DNA from: Planctomycetota bacterium
GTDB lineage: Bacteria > Planctomycetota > UBA1135 > UBA2386
Length of the DNA stretch: 64,000 bases
Direction: 5' to 3'
Assembly: GCA_025459175.1 (NCBI GenBank)
Contig: JALORC010000001.1
Span: 62,001-126,000 of the forward strand
Part shown: piece after piece, positions 42,260 to 52,000 of the stretch
Layout of the letters: each line of letters opens with the position of its first letter
Numbering within the stretch: position 1 is the first letter of the stretch
Program-made: the position numbers and the translations under genes
The notes under the pieces: generated by a model
The model's database searches: none
What the model was told of the DNA's origin: nothing
Seen by the model: the letters and a program-made list of their open reading frames with translations, nothing else

Positions 42260-43981
42260 ATGCGACACAGCCTGCCCTTGCTCTCCCTCGCCCTGTTGCT
42301 GTCCGGGCTGCCGGCCCAGGTGGTCGGCATCGACAGCCTGGCCCCGGTCGGGCTGCAGAATTCGATCCCGTTCGGCCCGACCAACTACGGCTGGACCACG
42401 GTGCACTTCTACCCCGCGTCGCGCCTGCACGCGTCGGGCATCTGCGCCGGCTCCACGCTGGCCGACTTCGCGATCGCGATCGGCGACGGCATCCCGTCCG
42501 GCACCAGCGGGGTGTTCCAGACCTCGCAGGCGCTGGTGCAGATCGGGCATGTCGCGGTGCAACCGCCGGTCGCCGGCAACTGGGCCAACAACCTGGCCCA
42601 GCCGGTCACCGTGCACGCGCTGAACCAGGGACCGTTCGCGCTGCCATGGACCAGCAACCAATGGGCCTCGCTGCCGGGCGTGCAGGCGGCCGGGTTCGTC
42701 TGGGACGGCGTGCGCGACGTCGGCATCCGGATCTCGACCGCGGGCAGCCCGACCGGCACCTTCCATGCGCGCACCTCCGGCCACCAGCAGTTCGCTACGC
42801 AGGCGTTCACGCCGCCGGGCCAGTTCCCGCTCACCGGCGGGCTCGGCGCGCTGCAGGTGCGCTTGACGTTCGCGCCGAGCGCCACGTGCGCTGCCGTCGA
42901 CCGCTTCGGCAGCGGCTGCATCGACACCAATGCCGCCTACTACAAGATCTTCCTGTCGCCGGGCACGTTCGACCTCGGCGGCGCGCCGGGCCAGGAACGT
43001 CGCCTGATCCACACCGCGACGCCGACCGGCTACACGGTGAGCAGGAGCCTCGGCGGCTGGCAGCCGGTCGCCGGCACCCCGTGGCAGGCGAACGGCGGCG
43101 GGCCGATCGGCAACGAGTCGATCAGCGCCGCGATGCCGCTGCCGTTCGCGTTCCCGTTCGCGAACACCAGCACTTCGGTCGTGCACGCATCGGCGAACGG
43201 TTACCTGATCCTCGGCCCGACCACCGCGGCCACGGAACTCTTCTCCGGCAACGGCGACGGTCTCGTCGCCGGGCCGGCCAAGATGGCGCCGCTGTGGAGC
43301 AACCTGTTCCCCAGCTTCAACACCCTCGGCTCGAGCATCTACTTCGAGACCGCCGCCGACAATCAGTCCGTCTGCATCACCTGGCTCGATTGCGCGTTCA
43401 CGTTCCTCGGCACGCCCGTGCCGCAGTCGAGCGTCACCTTCCAGATCGTGCTGCGCAGCAACGGCGACTTCGAATACCGATACGGCACCATCAACCTGGC
43501 CGGGGCCAACTCCGGCCCGATCCTCGTCGGCTGGTCGCCAGGTGACCAGCCCAGCTCGAACCGCCGCCTGCCGGTGCCGTTCGACATGTCGCAGCCGCAG
43601 GCGCAGCTCTCGATCGACCGGCTGAGCGTGCTGCCGCTCACCCTCGAAGCCACCGTTCCGGATCTCGGCGCGACGATGCTCTTCACCTGCCGGAACGTGC
43701 CGGCATTCGCGCCATTCCTGATCCTGATGATGTCGACCGGTGCGACCCCGGGCGTGGATCTCGGCTTCGCCGGTGCTCCTTCGTGCTCCATCTATCTGAG
43801 CGGCTTCCTCGGCTCGGCGACGTTGCTCATCACCAACGGCCTCGCGACGTTCCCGCTGACGATCCCGACCAGTGCCAGCCTGATCGGCACCACGTTCGCG
43901 TCGCAGGCGGTGGCGTTCTCGCCCCACAATGCAATGGGCCTTCACACCTCGAACGGCCTGCGGGCGCAGGTCGGACGGTAG
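42260..43981 (+). CDS. Exported protein with shared C-terminal module, first of a tandem pair (573 aa)
   Basis: A signal peptide (MRHSLPLLSLALLLSGLPAQ) is followed by three parts. Residues 20-215 form a beta domain with VHFYPASRLHASG, VWDGVRDVGIRIST and a tail VRLTFAPSATC. Residues 215-460 open with FGSGCID and YYKIFLSPGTFDLGGAPGQE and include FPFANTSTSVVHASANGYL and FEYRYGTINLAG; this resembles the nidogen-like layout of some extracellular proteins, a weak likeness. From 460 on comes the C-terminal module, ending LHTSNGLRAQVGR. No enzyme motif is seen. Its sister gene begins 42 bases later and aligns along the full length. They may be two forms of one surface component. Confidence 0.75.
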   Translation: MRHSLPLLSLALLLSGLPAQVVGIDSLAPVGLQNSIPFGPTNYGWTTVHFYPASRLHASGICAGSTLADFAIAIGDGIPSGTSGVFQTSQALVQIGHVAVQPPVAGNWANNLAQPVTVHALNQGPFALPWTSNQWASLPGVQAAGFVWDGVRDVGIRISTAGSPTGTFHARTSGHQQFATQAFTPPGQFPLTGGLGALQVRLTFAPSATCAAVDRFGSGCIDTNAAYYKIFLSPGTFDLGGAPGQERRLIHTATPTGYTVSRSLGGWQPVAGTPWQANGGGPIGNESISAAMPLPFAFPFANTSTSVVHASANGYLILGPTTAATELFSGNGDGLVAGPAKMAPLWSNLFPSFNTLGSSIYFETAADNQSVCITWLDCAFTFLGTPVPQSSVTFQIVLRSNGDFEYRYGTINLAGANSGPILVGWSPGDQPSSNRRLPVPFDMSQPQAQLSIDRLSVLPLTLEATVPDLGATMLFTCRNVPAFAPFLILMMSTGATPGVDLGFAGAPSCSIYLSGFLGSATLLITNGLATFPLTIPTSASLIGTTFASQAVAFSPHNAMGLHTSNGLRAQVGR

Positions 43982-44023
43982 TCTGCGAGGACCGCGTCGC
44001 CGCCCTGACACCCGGAGTCCCGC

Positions 44024-45754
44024 ATGCGCTGCCATCTGCACTCGTCGGTCTTGCCGCTGTTGCTCGCCCCGCTGTCCGCGCAGGTGATCGGCATCGACAG
44101 CATCTTCACCACCGGCTGGCCACGCTCGGATGTGTTCGGCCCCGTCGCCAACGGCTTCACGTCCGTTCACTTCTACCCGGCCTCGCGCCTGAAGGTCTCG
44201 GGGGTCTGCGCCAACTCCCAGCTGCTCGACTTCGCGATCGCTCCCGACCTCGGCATCCCGAGTGCCCTGAGCGGCGTGTTCCGGTGCAACTCGGCGTTGA
44301 TCCAGATCGGTCACGTGACGGTGTCGCCGCCGATTCCAGGCAGCTGGAACACCAACCTCGACCAGCCGGTGACCGCGTTCGACCCGAGCCAAGGACAGTT
44401 CTCGCTGCCCTGGGTGAACAACCAGTGGGCCTCGTTGCCCGGCGTGCAGGCCGCCGGCTTCGTCTGGGACGGCGTGCGCGACATCGGCATCCGCATCTCG
44501 ACGGCGGGCAATCCGTCCGGCACCTTCCAGGTGCGCACGTCCGGCCACCAGTGGATCGGCACCGCGACATCGACCCCTTCGAGCCAGGTGCCGATCACCG
44601 GGAGTTCCCTCTCTGCACTGCAGGTGCGGCTCACGTTCGCGCCGTCCGCCACCTGCGCCGCCGTGACTCCGGTCGGCAATGGCTGCGTGGACCGCAACGC
44701 CGCCTACTACAAGATCTTCTTGTCCCCGGGCACGTTCGACCTCGGCAGTGCCCCGGGCCAGGAGCGGCTGCTGATCCACAGCCGCAACGCCGACGGCTAC
44801 AGCGTGAGCAGCGGCATCGGTGGCTGGTTCCAACCCACCGGCGCTCCACTCGTCACCAACTTGACTGGCCTGCCGCTCGGCCAGAACTCCCTGAGCCAAC
44901 CGATCAACCTGCCGTTCGCGTTCCCGATCGGTACCGGCAGCACGTCGGTCGTGCACGCGTCGGCGAACGGGCTGCTGCTGCTGGGCCCGTCCCCCGCGGC
45001 GTTCGAGAACCTGCCGGCGAACGGCAATGGCCTCGTCAACGGCTTGCCGAAGATGGCGCCGATGTGGGCCAAGCTGTGGCCCGACCTCAACGGTGGCGCG
45101 GCCGGCGTCTACTTCGATGTCGCCCCGGACAACCAGACCGCCTACGTGACCTGGCGCGAGTGCAGCTTCGTCGGCACCGGCGCAGCGCTGCCCAATCAGT
45201 CGCTGCTCACGTTCCAGATCGCGTTGCGCAGCAACGGCGACTTCGAGTACCGCTATCGCGTCGCCTCCATGGCGCCGACGGCGACCGGCACGATCCTGGT
45301 CGGCTGGTCGCCGGGCACCCAACCGGGCTCGCCCCAGCGCCTGCCGCTGCCGATCGACGTGTCGCAGCCGGCGGTGCAGTTCGATCTCGACACCGCGAAC
45401 GTGCTGCCGCTGACGCTGACCGGCAGCCTGCCCGAGCTCGGCACCACGATGCTGTTCACCGCCACCAACGTGCCGGCGTTCGCCCCGTTCGCCTTGCTGC
45501 TGATGGCGAACGGCACCGGCCCGGGCGTCGACCTCGGCACCGCCGGCGCACCGTCCTGCTCGATCCACCTGAGCGGGTTCCTGGGCTCGGCAGCCCTGCC
45601 GGTCAACAGCGGGCTCGCGACGTTCCCACTGACCCTGCCGAGCAGCGCCAGCATCATCGGCAGTTCGTTCGGTGCCCAGTCGGTGGCGTTCTCGCCGCAC
45701 AACGCCATGGGGCTGCAGACGTCGAACGGCCTGCTCTGGACCATCGGCAACTGA
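44024..45754 (+). CDS. Exported protein with shared C-terminal module, second of a tandem pair (576 aa)
   Basis: It matches the previous gene from end to end: signal peptide (MRCHLHSSVLPLLLAPLSAQ), VHFYPASRLKVSG, VWDGVRDIGIRIST, VGNGCVDRNAAYYKIFLSPG, SVVHASANGLLLLG, and a C-terminal module ending LQTSNGLLWTIGN. Some blocks are almost identical (SPHNAMGL, YYKIFLSPGTFDLG), while loops differ, so the duplication is moderately recent compared with the beta-helix pair. The signal peptide is histidine-containing and less basic than its sister's. A hairpin follows the stop immediately, so the tandem pair probably forms a two-gene transcript from a promoter before 42260. The function is unknown; a structural or adhesive surface role is likely. 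Confidence 0.75.
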   Translation: MRCHLHSSVLPLLLAPLSAQVIGIDSIFTTGWPRSDVFGPVANGFTSVHFYPASRLKVSGVCANSQLLDFAIAPDLGIPSALSGVFRCNSALIQIGHVTVSPPIPGSWNTNLDQPVTAFDPSQGQFSLPWVNNQWASLPGVQAAGFVWDGVRDIGIRISTAGNPSGTFQVRTSGHQWIGTATSTPSSQVPITGSSLSALQVRLTFAPSATCAAVTPVGNGCVDRNAAYYKIFLSPGTFDLGSAPGQERLLIHSRNADGYSVSSGIGGWFQPTGAPLVTNLTGLPLGQNSLSQPINLPFAFPIGTGSTSVVHASANGLLLLGPSPAAFENLPANGNGLVNGLPKMAPMWAKLWPDLNGGAAGVYFDVAPDNQTAYVTWRECSFVGTGAALPNQSLLTFQIALRSNGDFEYRYRVASMAPTATGTILVGWSPGTQPGSPQRLPLPIDVSQPAVQFDLDTANVLPLTLTGSLPELGTTMLFTATNVPAFAPFALLLMANGTGPGVDLGTAGAPSCSIHLSGFLGSAALPVNSGLATFPLTLPSSASIIGSSFGAQSVAFSPHNAMGLQTSNGLLWTIGN

Positions 45755-45755
45755 C

Positions 45756-45777
45756 CGCCGGCGGCGAGCCGCCGGTG
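45756..45777 (+). terminator. Hairpin after the tandem exported pair
   Basis: CGCCGGCGG and CCGCCGGTG form nine pairs, one of them G-T, with a four-base CGAG loop. It starts one base after the stop codon of the second gene. There is no T-run. Confidence 0.5.
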
Positions 45778-45839
45778 CGATCGACATTCGGCATGGCGCT
45801 GCCGCCCGGGTATCTTGCGTGGCTTGTGCGAAGGTGCAA

Positions 45840-48536
45840 ATGAGTCAGAAGGCAGCGCTGTCAATCGCAGGCTCGGTCTTGTTGGTGGCCATCGGTGCAT
45901 TCGTCTGGATGACGCTGCAGCCCGAGGTCGGCCTGCTCGATCGACGCCCCGACTCGGCCGGCGATACCGCACCGTACGCCGCGGCCGGCAACGGCCAGCT
46001 CGGCAGCAACGACAGCGACACCACGGCACTCGACGCGACGGTGGTGCGAGCCGAGGTCGGCACCACCGCCATCGTCCGGCGGCCGCTGCCCGACGATGCC
46101 GAATGGGTGCGGATCACCGTGGTCGATCGCGACACCGACGCGCCGATCCCCGGCGCCAGGGTGCTGTGGTCGGACGAGACGGTGTGGAAGCACCTCGGCG
46201 GCGGCCGCAACGAGTTCTTCACGAGCGACGAGGGGCAACGCCTGCTGCAGGCACCCGAACGCCTCGCGGAACGCGGGGGCTGGGAGACGATCGCCGACGA
46301 ACGCGGCGAGGCCCGCGTCACGCTGCGCGAGAACACCGAGGTGATCGGCATGCACGACGGCCGCTACGGACTGCTGTCGCTGGCGACCAACAGCGTGCCG
46401 CCGCCGCAGGGCCACCGGCTGCGCCTGCAGCCCGATCTCGCCATCACCGTGCGCGTCGTCGACGACCGCGAACAACCGTGCGCCGACGTGCCGCTGCACG
46501 TGGCGCCCCACGACGACCAGGGCGTCCAGCTCACCTGGGACCGATTGGCCCACGCGATCACCGACGCCGACGGCAACGCGACGATCCGGCATCTGCAGCA
46601 GCTCCACGACAAGATGCGCCGATCGCTGCTGGCACGCGAAGCCGAACTGCCGCGGACCACGGCCACGCCGGTGTGGCGAGTCCGGACCAGGTTGGCGGTC
46701 GACCGCGACCGCGGCGTCGCGTTCGCGATCGACGCGCCGCCGACCGAGCCGGTCGTGCTGCGACTGGGCCCGACCGGGAGCATCCGCGCCCGCAGCATCG
46801 ACGGGCCGTCCGCGACCGCGTTCCGCAATGCCACGCTGATACACGACCAACGGGAAGAGGGACCTACGCGACTCGGCCTGCCGCGGTTCCAGCGCAGCGC
46901 CCGCCCGGACCCCGACGGCTTCGTGCGCTGGCGCCACCTGCCACTGGGCCAGCGGTTCTTCATCCACACCAATACCGGCATCGGCACCGAAGTCACCGGG
47001 CCCCGGCTCGCGGATCAGGAGATCGAGGTGATCCTGCAACCCGAGACCGGCGCGGTGGTCCTGCGCGGTCGAGCGCTGGGGCCGGACCGCCAACCGCTGG
47101 TCGACACGAACCTGCTGCTGCGGGGGCGTGGTCCCAGGACCATGATCCATGTCGAACCGAGGACCGACGCCGAGGGGCGATTCCTGGTCCAGGCGACCAC
47201 CACCGATCAACCGCTCGAGCTCGAGGCGCTGTGCTTGATGCGCGAGTACGCGGACGAGGAGCCATGGCGGCTCGACCTGCCGCCGCGCACGATCCGACCG
47301 GGCACCGAGGACCTCGGCGATCTCGTGCTCGCACCGGGGCCGATCCTGGCCAGCGGCCACCTGTTCGCCGGGGACGAGCCGTTCGTCGGCAATGTGTGGG
47401 TACGCCTCGAACGCGAGGAGACTCGCGAGGACAAGATCGTGCGACCGCGCTGGCGGACGCAAGAAGACGTGCAACAGCGACTGCACGGCAATCAGTTCAT
47501 CCTGCGCGGCGCGGCCCCGGCGGGCCGCTACCGGCTCTCGGTGCACGGCGATCACAACCTGCCGATCACGCCGGTCGAGATCCGGCTCGGGCAGACCGAT
47601 GTCGTGATCCGCCTCGATCGCGGCGCCAGGCTGGCTGCCAGTGCGCTGCTGCCCGAGAACGCGCCGACCGAGGCGCTGCTCGCCGAACTGATCGCGGCCG
47701 AGCGCGACCCGAAGACCGGGGCGCCGCGGCGCCACCCCGCCGACCTCGAAGCCGAACGAGGCGAACGCCACCAGCTGCGCTGGGGCGCCGTGCCACCCGG
47801 CACCTACACTCTCGAGCTGCGACTCGACACCGGCACGGCGCCACTCGCATCGATCGCAGCAGTCGTCGTACCGCCGCCACCGGGCGGCGATCCGCGGCTC
47901 GTCGACATCGACCTGCGCGCCATGGTCCGCATCGTGCAGGCGGAGGTGGTCACTGCCGACGGCAAGCCGGCCGAAGACGCCGACGGCATGGTGTTCCCGA
48001 TCGGCCTGCAGCCGGACAGCGTCTGGCCAGGCCATCGCTTCTGGCAACCGCGCTGGCGCATGCTGCTGCCGGCGGCAGCGATCACGGTGCTGGTGGGCGT
48101 GCTCGACCACCGCCCGCAACAGCTGACCGTGTCCGGGGATCGCCTGACGATCCCGGCCGAACCATGGCCGGAGGTCCAGATCTCGATCGCCGACCTGCCC
48201 GCCGCCCTCGCGGATGCGCGGTTCGAAGCACATCTGCAGCCGATCGAGACGCCGCGTGGCACCGTTCGCCATCGTTGGGGCGAGGGCAAACTCCAGGAGT
48301 GGATGGTCCCGCAGCGCCATCGACAGCTACGGGGCGGCAGCGGCGCGCTGCCGATCGCCGACGGCCCACACCGGCTGCAGCTGTGGCTCGGACTGAAGAC
48401 CGGCACGGTCTCGATCCCGGTCGCCAGCCCGACCAGCGTGCGGCCGAACGCCGGCAAGGTCACGGTCGCGGTGGCACCGGCGGAATGGGCCAAGGTGCTC
48501 GAGAAGCTGTCGGCCGGGACCGACGACAGGAAGTGA
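45840..48536 (+). CDS. Membrane-anchored protein with carboxypeptidase-regulatory-like beta domains (898 aa)
   Basis: A short lead and one membrane helix (about residues 7-27, LSIAGSVLLVAIGAFVWMTL) anchor a large extracytoplasmic part. This part is built of beta-sandwich repeats with the pattern of CarboxypepD_reg/Cna-B-like domains: VRITVVDRDTDAPIPGARVLW, ITVRVVDDREQPCADVPLHV, VVLRGRALGPDRQPLVDTNLL and AEVVTADGKPAEDADG. Each begins with a strand and a proline-containing turn where a value is defined as added to a base. I count at least four. Such proteins often act as spacers, sensors or scaffolds on the cell surface; no catalytic site is seen. The ATG at 45840 is just ahead of the helix. 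It follows the hairpin of the previous pair and ends 79 bases before the ferredoxin gene. Confidence 0.68.
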   Translation: MSQKAALSIAGSVLLVAIGAFVWMTLQPEVGLLDRRPDSAGDTAPYAAAGNGQLGSNDSDTTALDATVVRAEVGTTAIVRRPLPDDAEWVRITVVDRDTDAPIPGARVLWSDETVWKHLGGGRNEFFTSDEGQRLLQAPERLAERGGWETIADERGEARVTLRENTEVIGMHDGRYGLLSLATNSVPPPQGHRLRLQPDLAITVRVVDDREQPCADVPLHVAPHDDQGVQLTWDRLAHAITDADGNATIRHLQQLHDKMRRSLLAREAELPRTTATPVWRVRTRLAVDRDRGVAFAIDAPPTEPVVLRLGPTGSIRARSIDGPSATAFRNATLIHDQREEGPTRLGLPRFQRSARPDPDGFVRWRHLPLGQRFFIHTNTGIGTEVTGPRLADQEIEVILQPETGAVVLRGRALGPDRQPLVDTNLLLRGRGPRTMIHVEPRTDAEGRFLVQATTTDQPLELEALCLMREYADEEPWRLDLPPRTIRPGTEDLGDLVLAPGPILASGHLFAGDEPFVGNVWVRLEREETREDKIVRPRWRTQEDVQQRLHGNQFILRGAAPAGRYRLSVHGDHNLPITPVEIRLGQTDVVIRLDRGARLAASALLPENAPTEALLAELIAAERDPKTGAPRRHPADLEAERGERHQLRWGAVPPGTYTLELRLDTGTAPLASIAAVVVPPPPGGDPRLVDIDLRAMVRIVQAEVVTADGKPAEDADGMVFPIGLQPDSVWPGHRFWQPRWRMLLPAAAITVLVGVLDHRPQQLTVSGDRLTIPAEPWPEVQISIADLPAALADARFEAHLQPIETPRGTVRHRWGEGKLQEWMVPQRHRQLRGGSGALPIADGPHRLQLWLGLKTGTVSIPVASPTSVRPNAGKVTVAVAPAEWAKVLEKLSAGTDDRK

Positions 48537-48615
48537 GTCCACGCCGGCCCAGCCGGCGAAGGTGCTTGCGGCGCCAGCCATCGCCTCTCACGATGCGCCG
48601 CCCCTGCCTCCGCCC

Positions 48616-48834
48616 GTGAACGACGCCCCCATAAAGAAGGTCTGGATCGAAGCCGGCTGCATCTGCTGCAAGCTGTGCCAGGACATCGCTCCCGACGTGT
48701 TCCTGGTCGCGGACGACCAGGACTGCATCGTCAAGCCGGACGCCGGCGTGCACTTCGGCAAGCTGCGCGACGACATCGAACAGGCGGCGCGCGACTGCCC
48801 GGTCGAGGTCATCAAGCTCGACCACGGCGGCTGA
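48616..48834 (+). CDS. Ferredoxin, single [4Fe-4S] type (72 aa)
   Basis: The cluster ligands are C-x2-C-x2-C in GCICCKLC and a distant cysteine in DCPVEVI, the set for one [4Fe-4S] cluster. Where two-cluster ferredoxins have a fourth nearby cysteine (CP) this one has AP in DIAPDVF, as in the monocluster Desulfovibrio/Thermotoga-type proteins. The negative surface (DDQD, DDIE) is normal for an electron carrier. The GTG at 48616 gives the usual length; another GTG at 48562 would add 18 alanine- and proline-rich residues that do not look like the family. A 60-residue membrane protein starts two bases after its stop, so the two are co-translated. The redox partner is unknown; metH converges from the other side. 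Confidence 0.88.
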   Translation: MNDAPIKKVWIEAGCICCKLCQDIAPDVFLVADDQDCIVKPDAGVHFGKLRDDIEQAARDCPVEVIKLDHGG

Positions 48835-48836
48835 GC

Positions 48837-49019
48837 ATGGCCGAGGCCTCACCCCGAAAACCACGCCTCGATGCCGCGAGGCGCCGCATCCGCGCCATCG
48901 AGGACTCGCTGGAGACCAGCGTGACGCCGTGGGTGATCCTGACCGCGGTGACGTTCGCGGTGACCGCGCTGTGGATGATCGGGGCGTGGCTGCTGACCGG
49001 CGACCCGGAAGGTCGCTGA
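48837..49019 (+). CDS. Single-pass membrane microprotein (60 aa)
   Basis: A basic, helical N-terminus (MAEASPRKPRLDAARRRIRA) is followed by one hydrophobic helix (about residues 30-53, PWVILTAVTFAVTALWMIGAW) and a short acidic tail. The charge pattern predicts the N-terminus in the cytoplasm. It begins two bases after the ferredoxin stop, so it is probably translated by the same ribosomes. It may tether the ferredoxin or another partner to the membrane, which is inference from position only. No family recognised. Confidence 0.65.
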   Translation: MAEASPRKPRLDAARRRIRAIEDSLETSVTPWVILTAVTFAVTALWMIGAWLLTGDPEGR

Positions 49020-49043
49020 TCAACAGCGTTCACCTACAGCGCG

Positions 49044-52000
49044 TCAGCTGCCCGGCGCCATCACCGACACGTTGAAGTACTTCGCGTCCGGGTGGTGGCA
49101 GATGATCGCCGAAGTGCTCTGCTCCGGATCGAGCTGGAACTCCTCGCTGAGCGTCACGCCGATGCGCTGTGCCTCGAGCAGCTGCAGCAGCTGCGTCTGG
49201 TCCTCGATGTTCGGGCACGCCGGGTAGCCGAACGAATAGCGGCTGCCCTGGTACTTCTGCTTGAACAGGTCGTCGATCGCGTCGGCGTCCTGCGCCGCGA
49301 TCGAGATCTGCTGCCGCATGCGCTTGTGCCAGTACTCGGCCAGCGCCTCCGCACCCTCGACCGAGATGCCGTGGAAGTGCAGGTACTCGTCGAAGCGGTT
49401 CTCGCGGAACAGCCGCTCGCTCTCGTGGGTCGCGACCGCGCCCATCGTCACCAGCGAGAAGCCGACCACGTCGAGCTCGCCGCTGTCCTTGCGCCGGAAG
49501 AAGTCCGACAGGCACAGCCGGCGACCCGACGGCTGGCGCGGGAAGTCGAACCGGCACAGCTCGGTCTTGCGGTCGCGATGGTCGAGCACGACCAGCGAGT
49601 TGCGCTCGCTGTAGCACGGCCACCAGCCGTAGACGATGCGCGGCTCGAGCGTCTTCTCGGCGCGGACCTTCTTGACCAGCTCCTTGAAGCGCGGCTCGAC
49701 GGTCTCGGCGACGAAGCGCGTGTAGTCCTCTTCGCTGCGCTTGCCCTGCTTGTACTGCCACTGCAGGCGGAACAGCGCCTTCTTGTTGACGTACTGCAGC
49801 ACCGTGCCGAGGTCGAGTTCGGCCGGCGTCACCACCGCCGAGCCCCAGAACGGCGGCACCGGCACCGTCGGCGCCGGGCGCACGCCGCTGTCGGCGTACT
49901 CGGTGAACGCGTGCGCCAGCAGCTCCTCCTTCTCGGCGCGCGTCATGCGGCGGTGGCTGGTGACCCGCTTCTGCGGCTCGGCCGTCTGCGTCAGCGTCTT
50001 CGCCTTCGAGCGGCCGGTCAGCTCGTCCATGATGTGCAGGCCCGAGAACGCGTCGGCACCGTAGTAGACGGGGCCGCTGGTGTAGGCCGCGCGCAGGTCG
50101 TTCTCGACGTAGTGGCGATTGAGCGCAGCACCGCCGCAGATCACCGGCGTGGTCAGGCTGCGCTGGCTCATCAGCTCGAGGTTCTCCTTCATCACCACGG
50201 TCGACTTGACCAGCAACCCGCTCATGCCGATCGCGTCGGCCTTGTGCTGCTTGGCGGCCTCGAGGATCTGCTCGACCGGCACCTTGATGCCGAGGTTGAC
50301 GACCCGGTAGCCGTTGTTGCTGACGACGATGTCGACCAGGTTCTTGCCGATGTCGTGCACGTCGCCGCGCACGGTCGCCAGCACCATGGTGCCCTTCGCC
50401 TCGCCCTCGACCTTCGGCATGTGCGGCTGCAGGTAGGCGACCGCCGCCTTCATGCACTCCGCGCTCTGCAGCACGAACGGCAGCTGCATCTCGCCGCTGC
50501 CGAACAGGTCGCCGACGACCTTCATGCCGTCGAGCAGGACGTCGTTGATGATCGCGAGCGGCGGGTACTTCAGCATCGCCTCGTCGAGGTGCTTGCCGAT
50601 GCCGTTCTTGTTGCCGTCGATGATGCGCTTCTTCAGCCGCTCCTCGACCGGCATCGTCATCTCGTCGTTGCCGCTGCCGGTCTCGATGCGCTTCTTGCCG
50701 GCGAACCGGGCCAGGAACGCGAACAGCGGGTCGTAGCCCTCGCGGCGGCGGTCGTGGATCAGGTCCAGCGTGACCTGCTTGTCCTCGTCGTCGAGCTTGT
50801 GGGTCGGGATGATCTTGCTCGCGTGCACGATCGCCGAGTCGAGGCCGTACTTGATCGCCTCGGCGAGGTAGACGCTGTTGAGGATCTGCCGCGGGTACGG
50901 GTCCAGGCCGAAGCTGATGTTCGACAGGCCGAGGATCGTGCGCACACCGGGGATGTGCTGCTTGATCAGGCGGATGCCCTCGAGCGTCTGCACGCCGGCG
51001 TCGCGCGAGGCCTCGTCGCCCGAGCCGATCGTGAACGTCAGCGGGTCGAAGATCAGGTCGCCCGGGTTCATGCCGTGGCGGTGCACGACGATGTCGTGGA
51101 TGCGCTTGGCGACCTCCAGCTTGCGCTGGGCGGTCTTCGCCATGCCTTCCTCGTCGATGGTCAGCGCGACGAACATCGCGCCGTAGCGCTTCGCCAGCCG
51201 GCACAGCGCGTCGGCCTTCTCCTCGCCGTCCTCGAGATTGATCGAGTTGATGATCGGCCGGCCGGGGATCACCTGCAGCGCCTTCTCGACCACGTCGATC
51301 TGCGTGCTGTCGATCATCAGCGGCGCGGTGACCTGCTGCACCATCGGCTGCAGCAGCTTGTACATGTCGCCGAACTCGTCGCGGCCGACGTAGGCGGTGC
51401 AGATGTCGAGCACGTGCGAGCCCTCGTGCACCTGCTCCTTCGCCATCTGCAGCATGCCCTCGACGTCGCCCTGGACCATCAGCTCCTTGAACTTCCTGGA
51501 GCCGTTCGCATTGGTGCGCTCGCCGATGATCAGCGGCCCGTTGTCCTGCGTCAGCGGCACCGAGTGGAACAACGACGCCAGCTGCGGCTGGTAGTCGACC
51601 GGCCGCTCGCGCGGCACCAGGCCGGTCATCGCCGCCTGCATCGCCTGCACGTGCTCGGGGGTGGTGCCGCAGCAGCCGCCGACGACGCCGACGCCGAACT
51701 CCTGCACGAACTTGGCCTGGAAGCGCGCCAGCTCGGCCGGCGTCAGGTCGTAGACCGCCTTGCCGCCGACGTTGCGCGGCAGACCGGCGTTGGGCATCAC
51801 CATGATGCTGCGGGTCGTGGTCTTGCCGAGGTGGCGCACCGACTCCTGCATCAGGTCGGGGCCGGTCGCGCAGTTGAGGCCGATCACGTCGACCGGCAGC
51901 GCCTCGAGCGTCGTCACCGCGGCGGCGATGTCGCTGCCGACCAGCATCGTGCCGGTGGTCTCGATCGTCACCGTGCAGAAGATCGGCACCTCGCGGCCGA

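Noticed and set aside
40016-45787. A 1923-codon reverse-strand open frame
   Set aside because: It overlaps lysR and two exported-protein genes on the opposite strand, and part of LplT-Aas in another frame. It has no recognisable domain.
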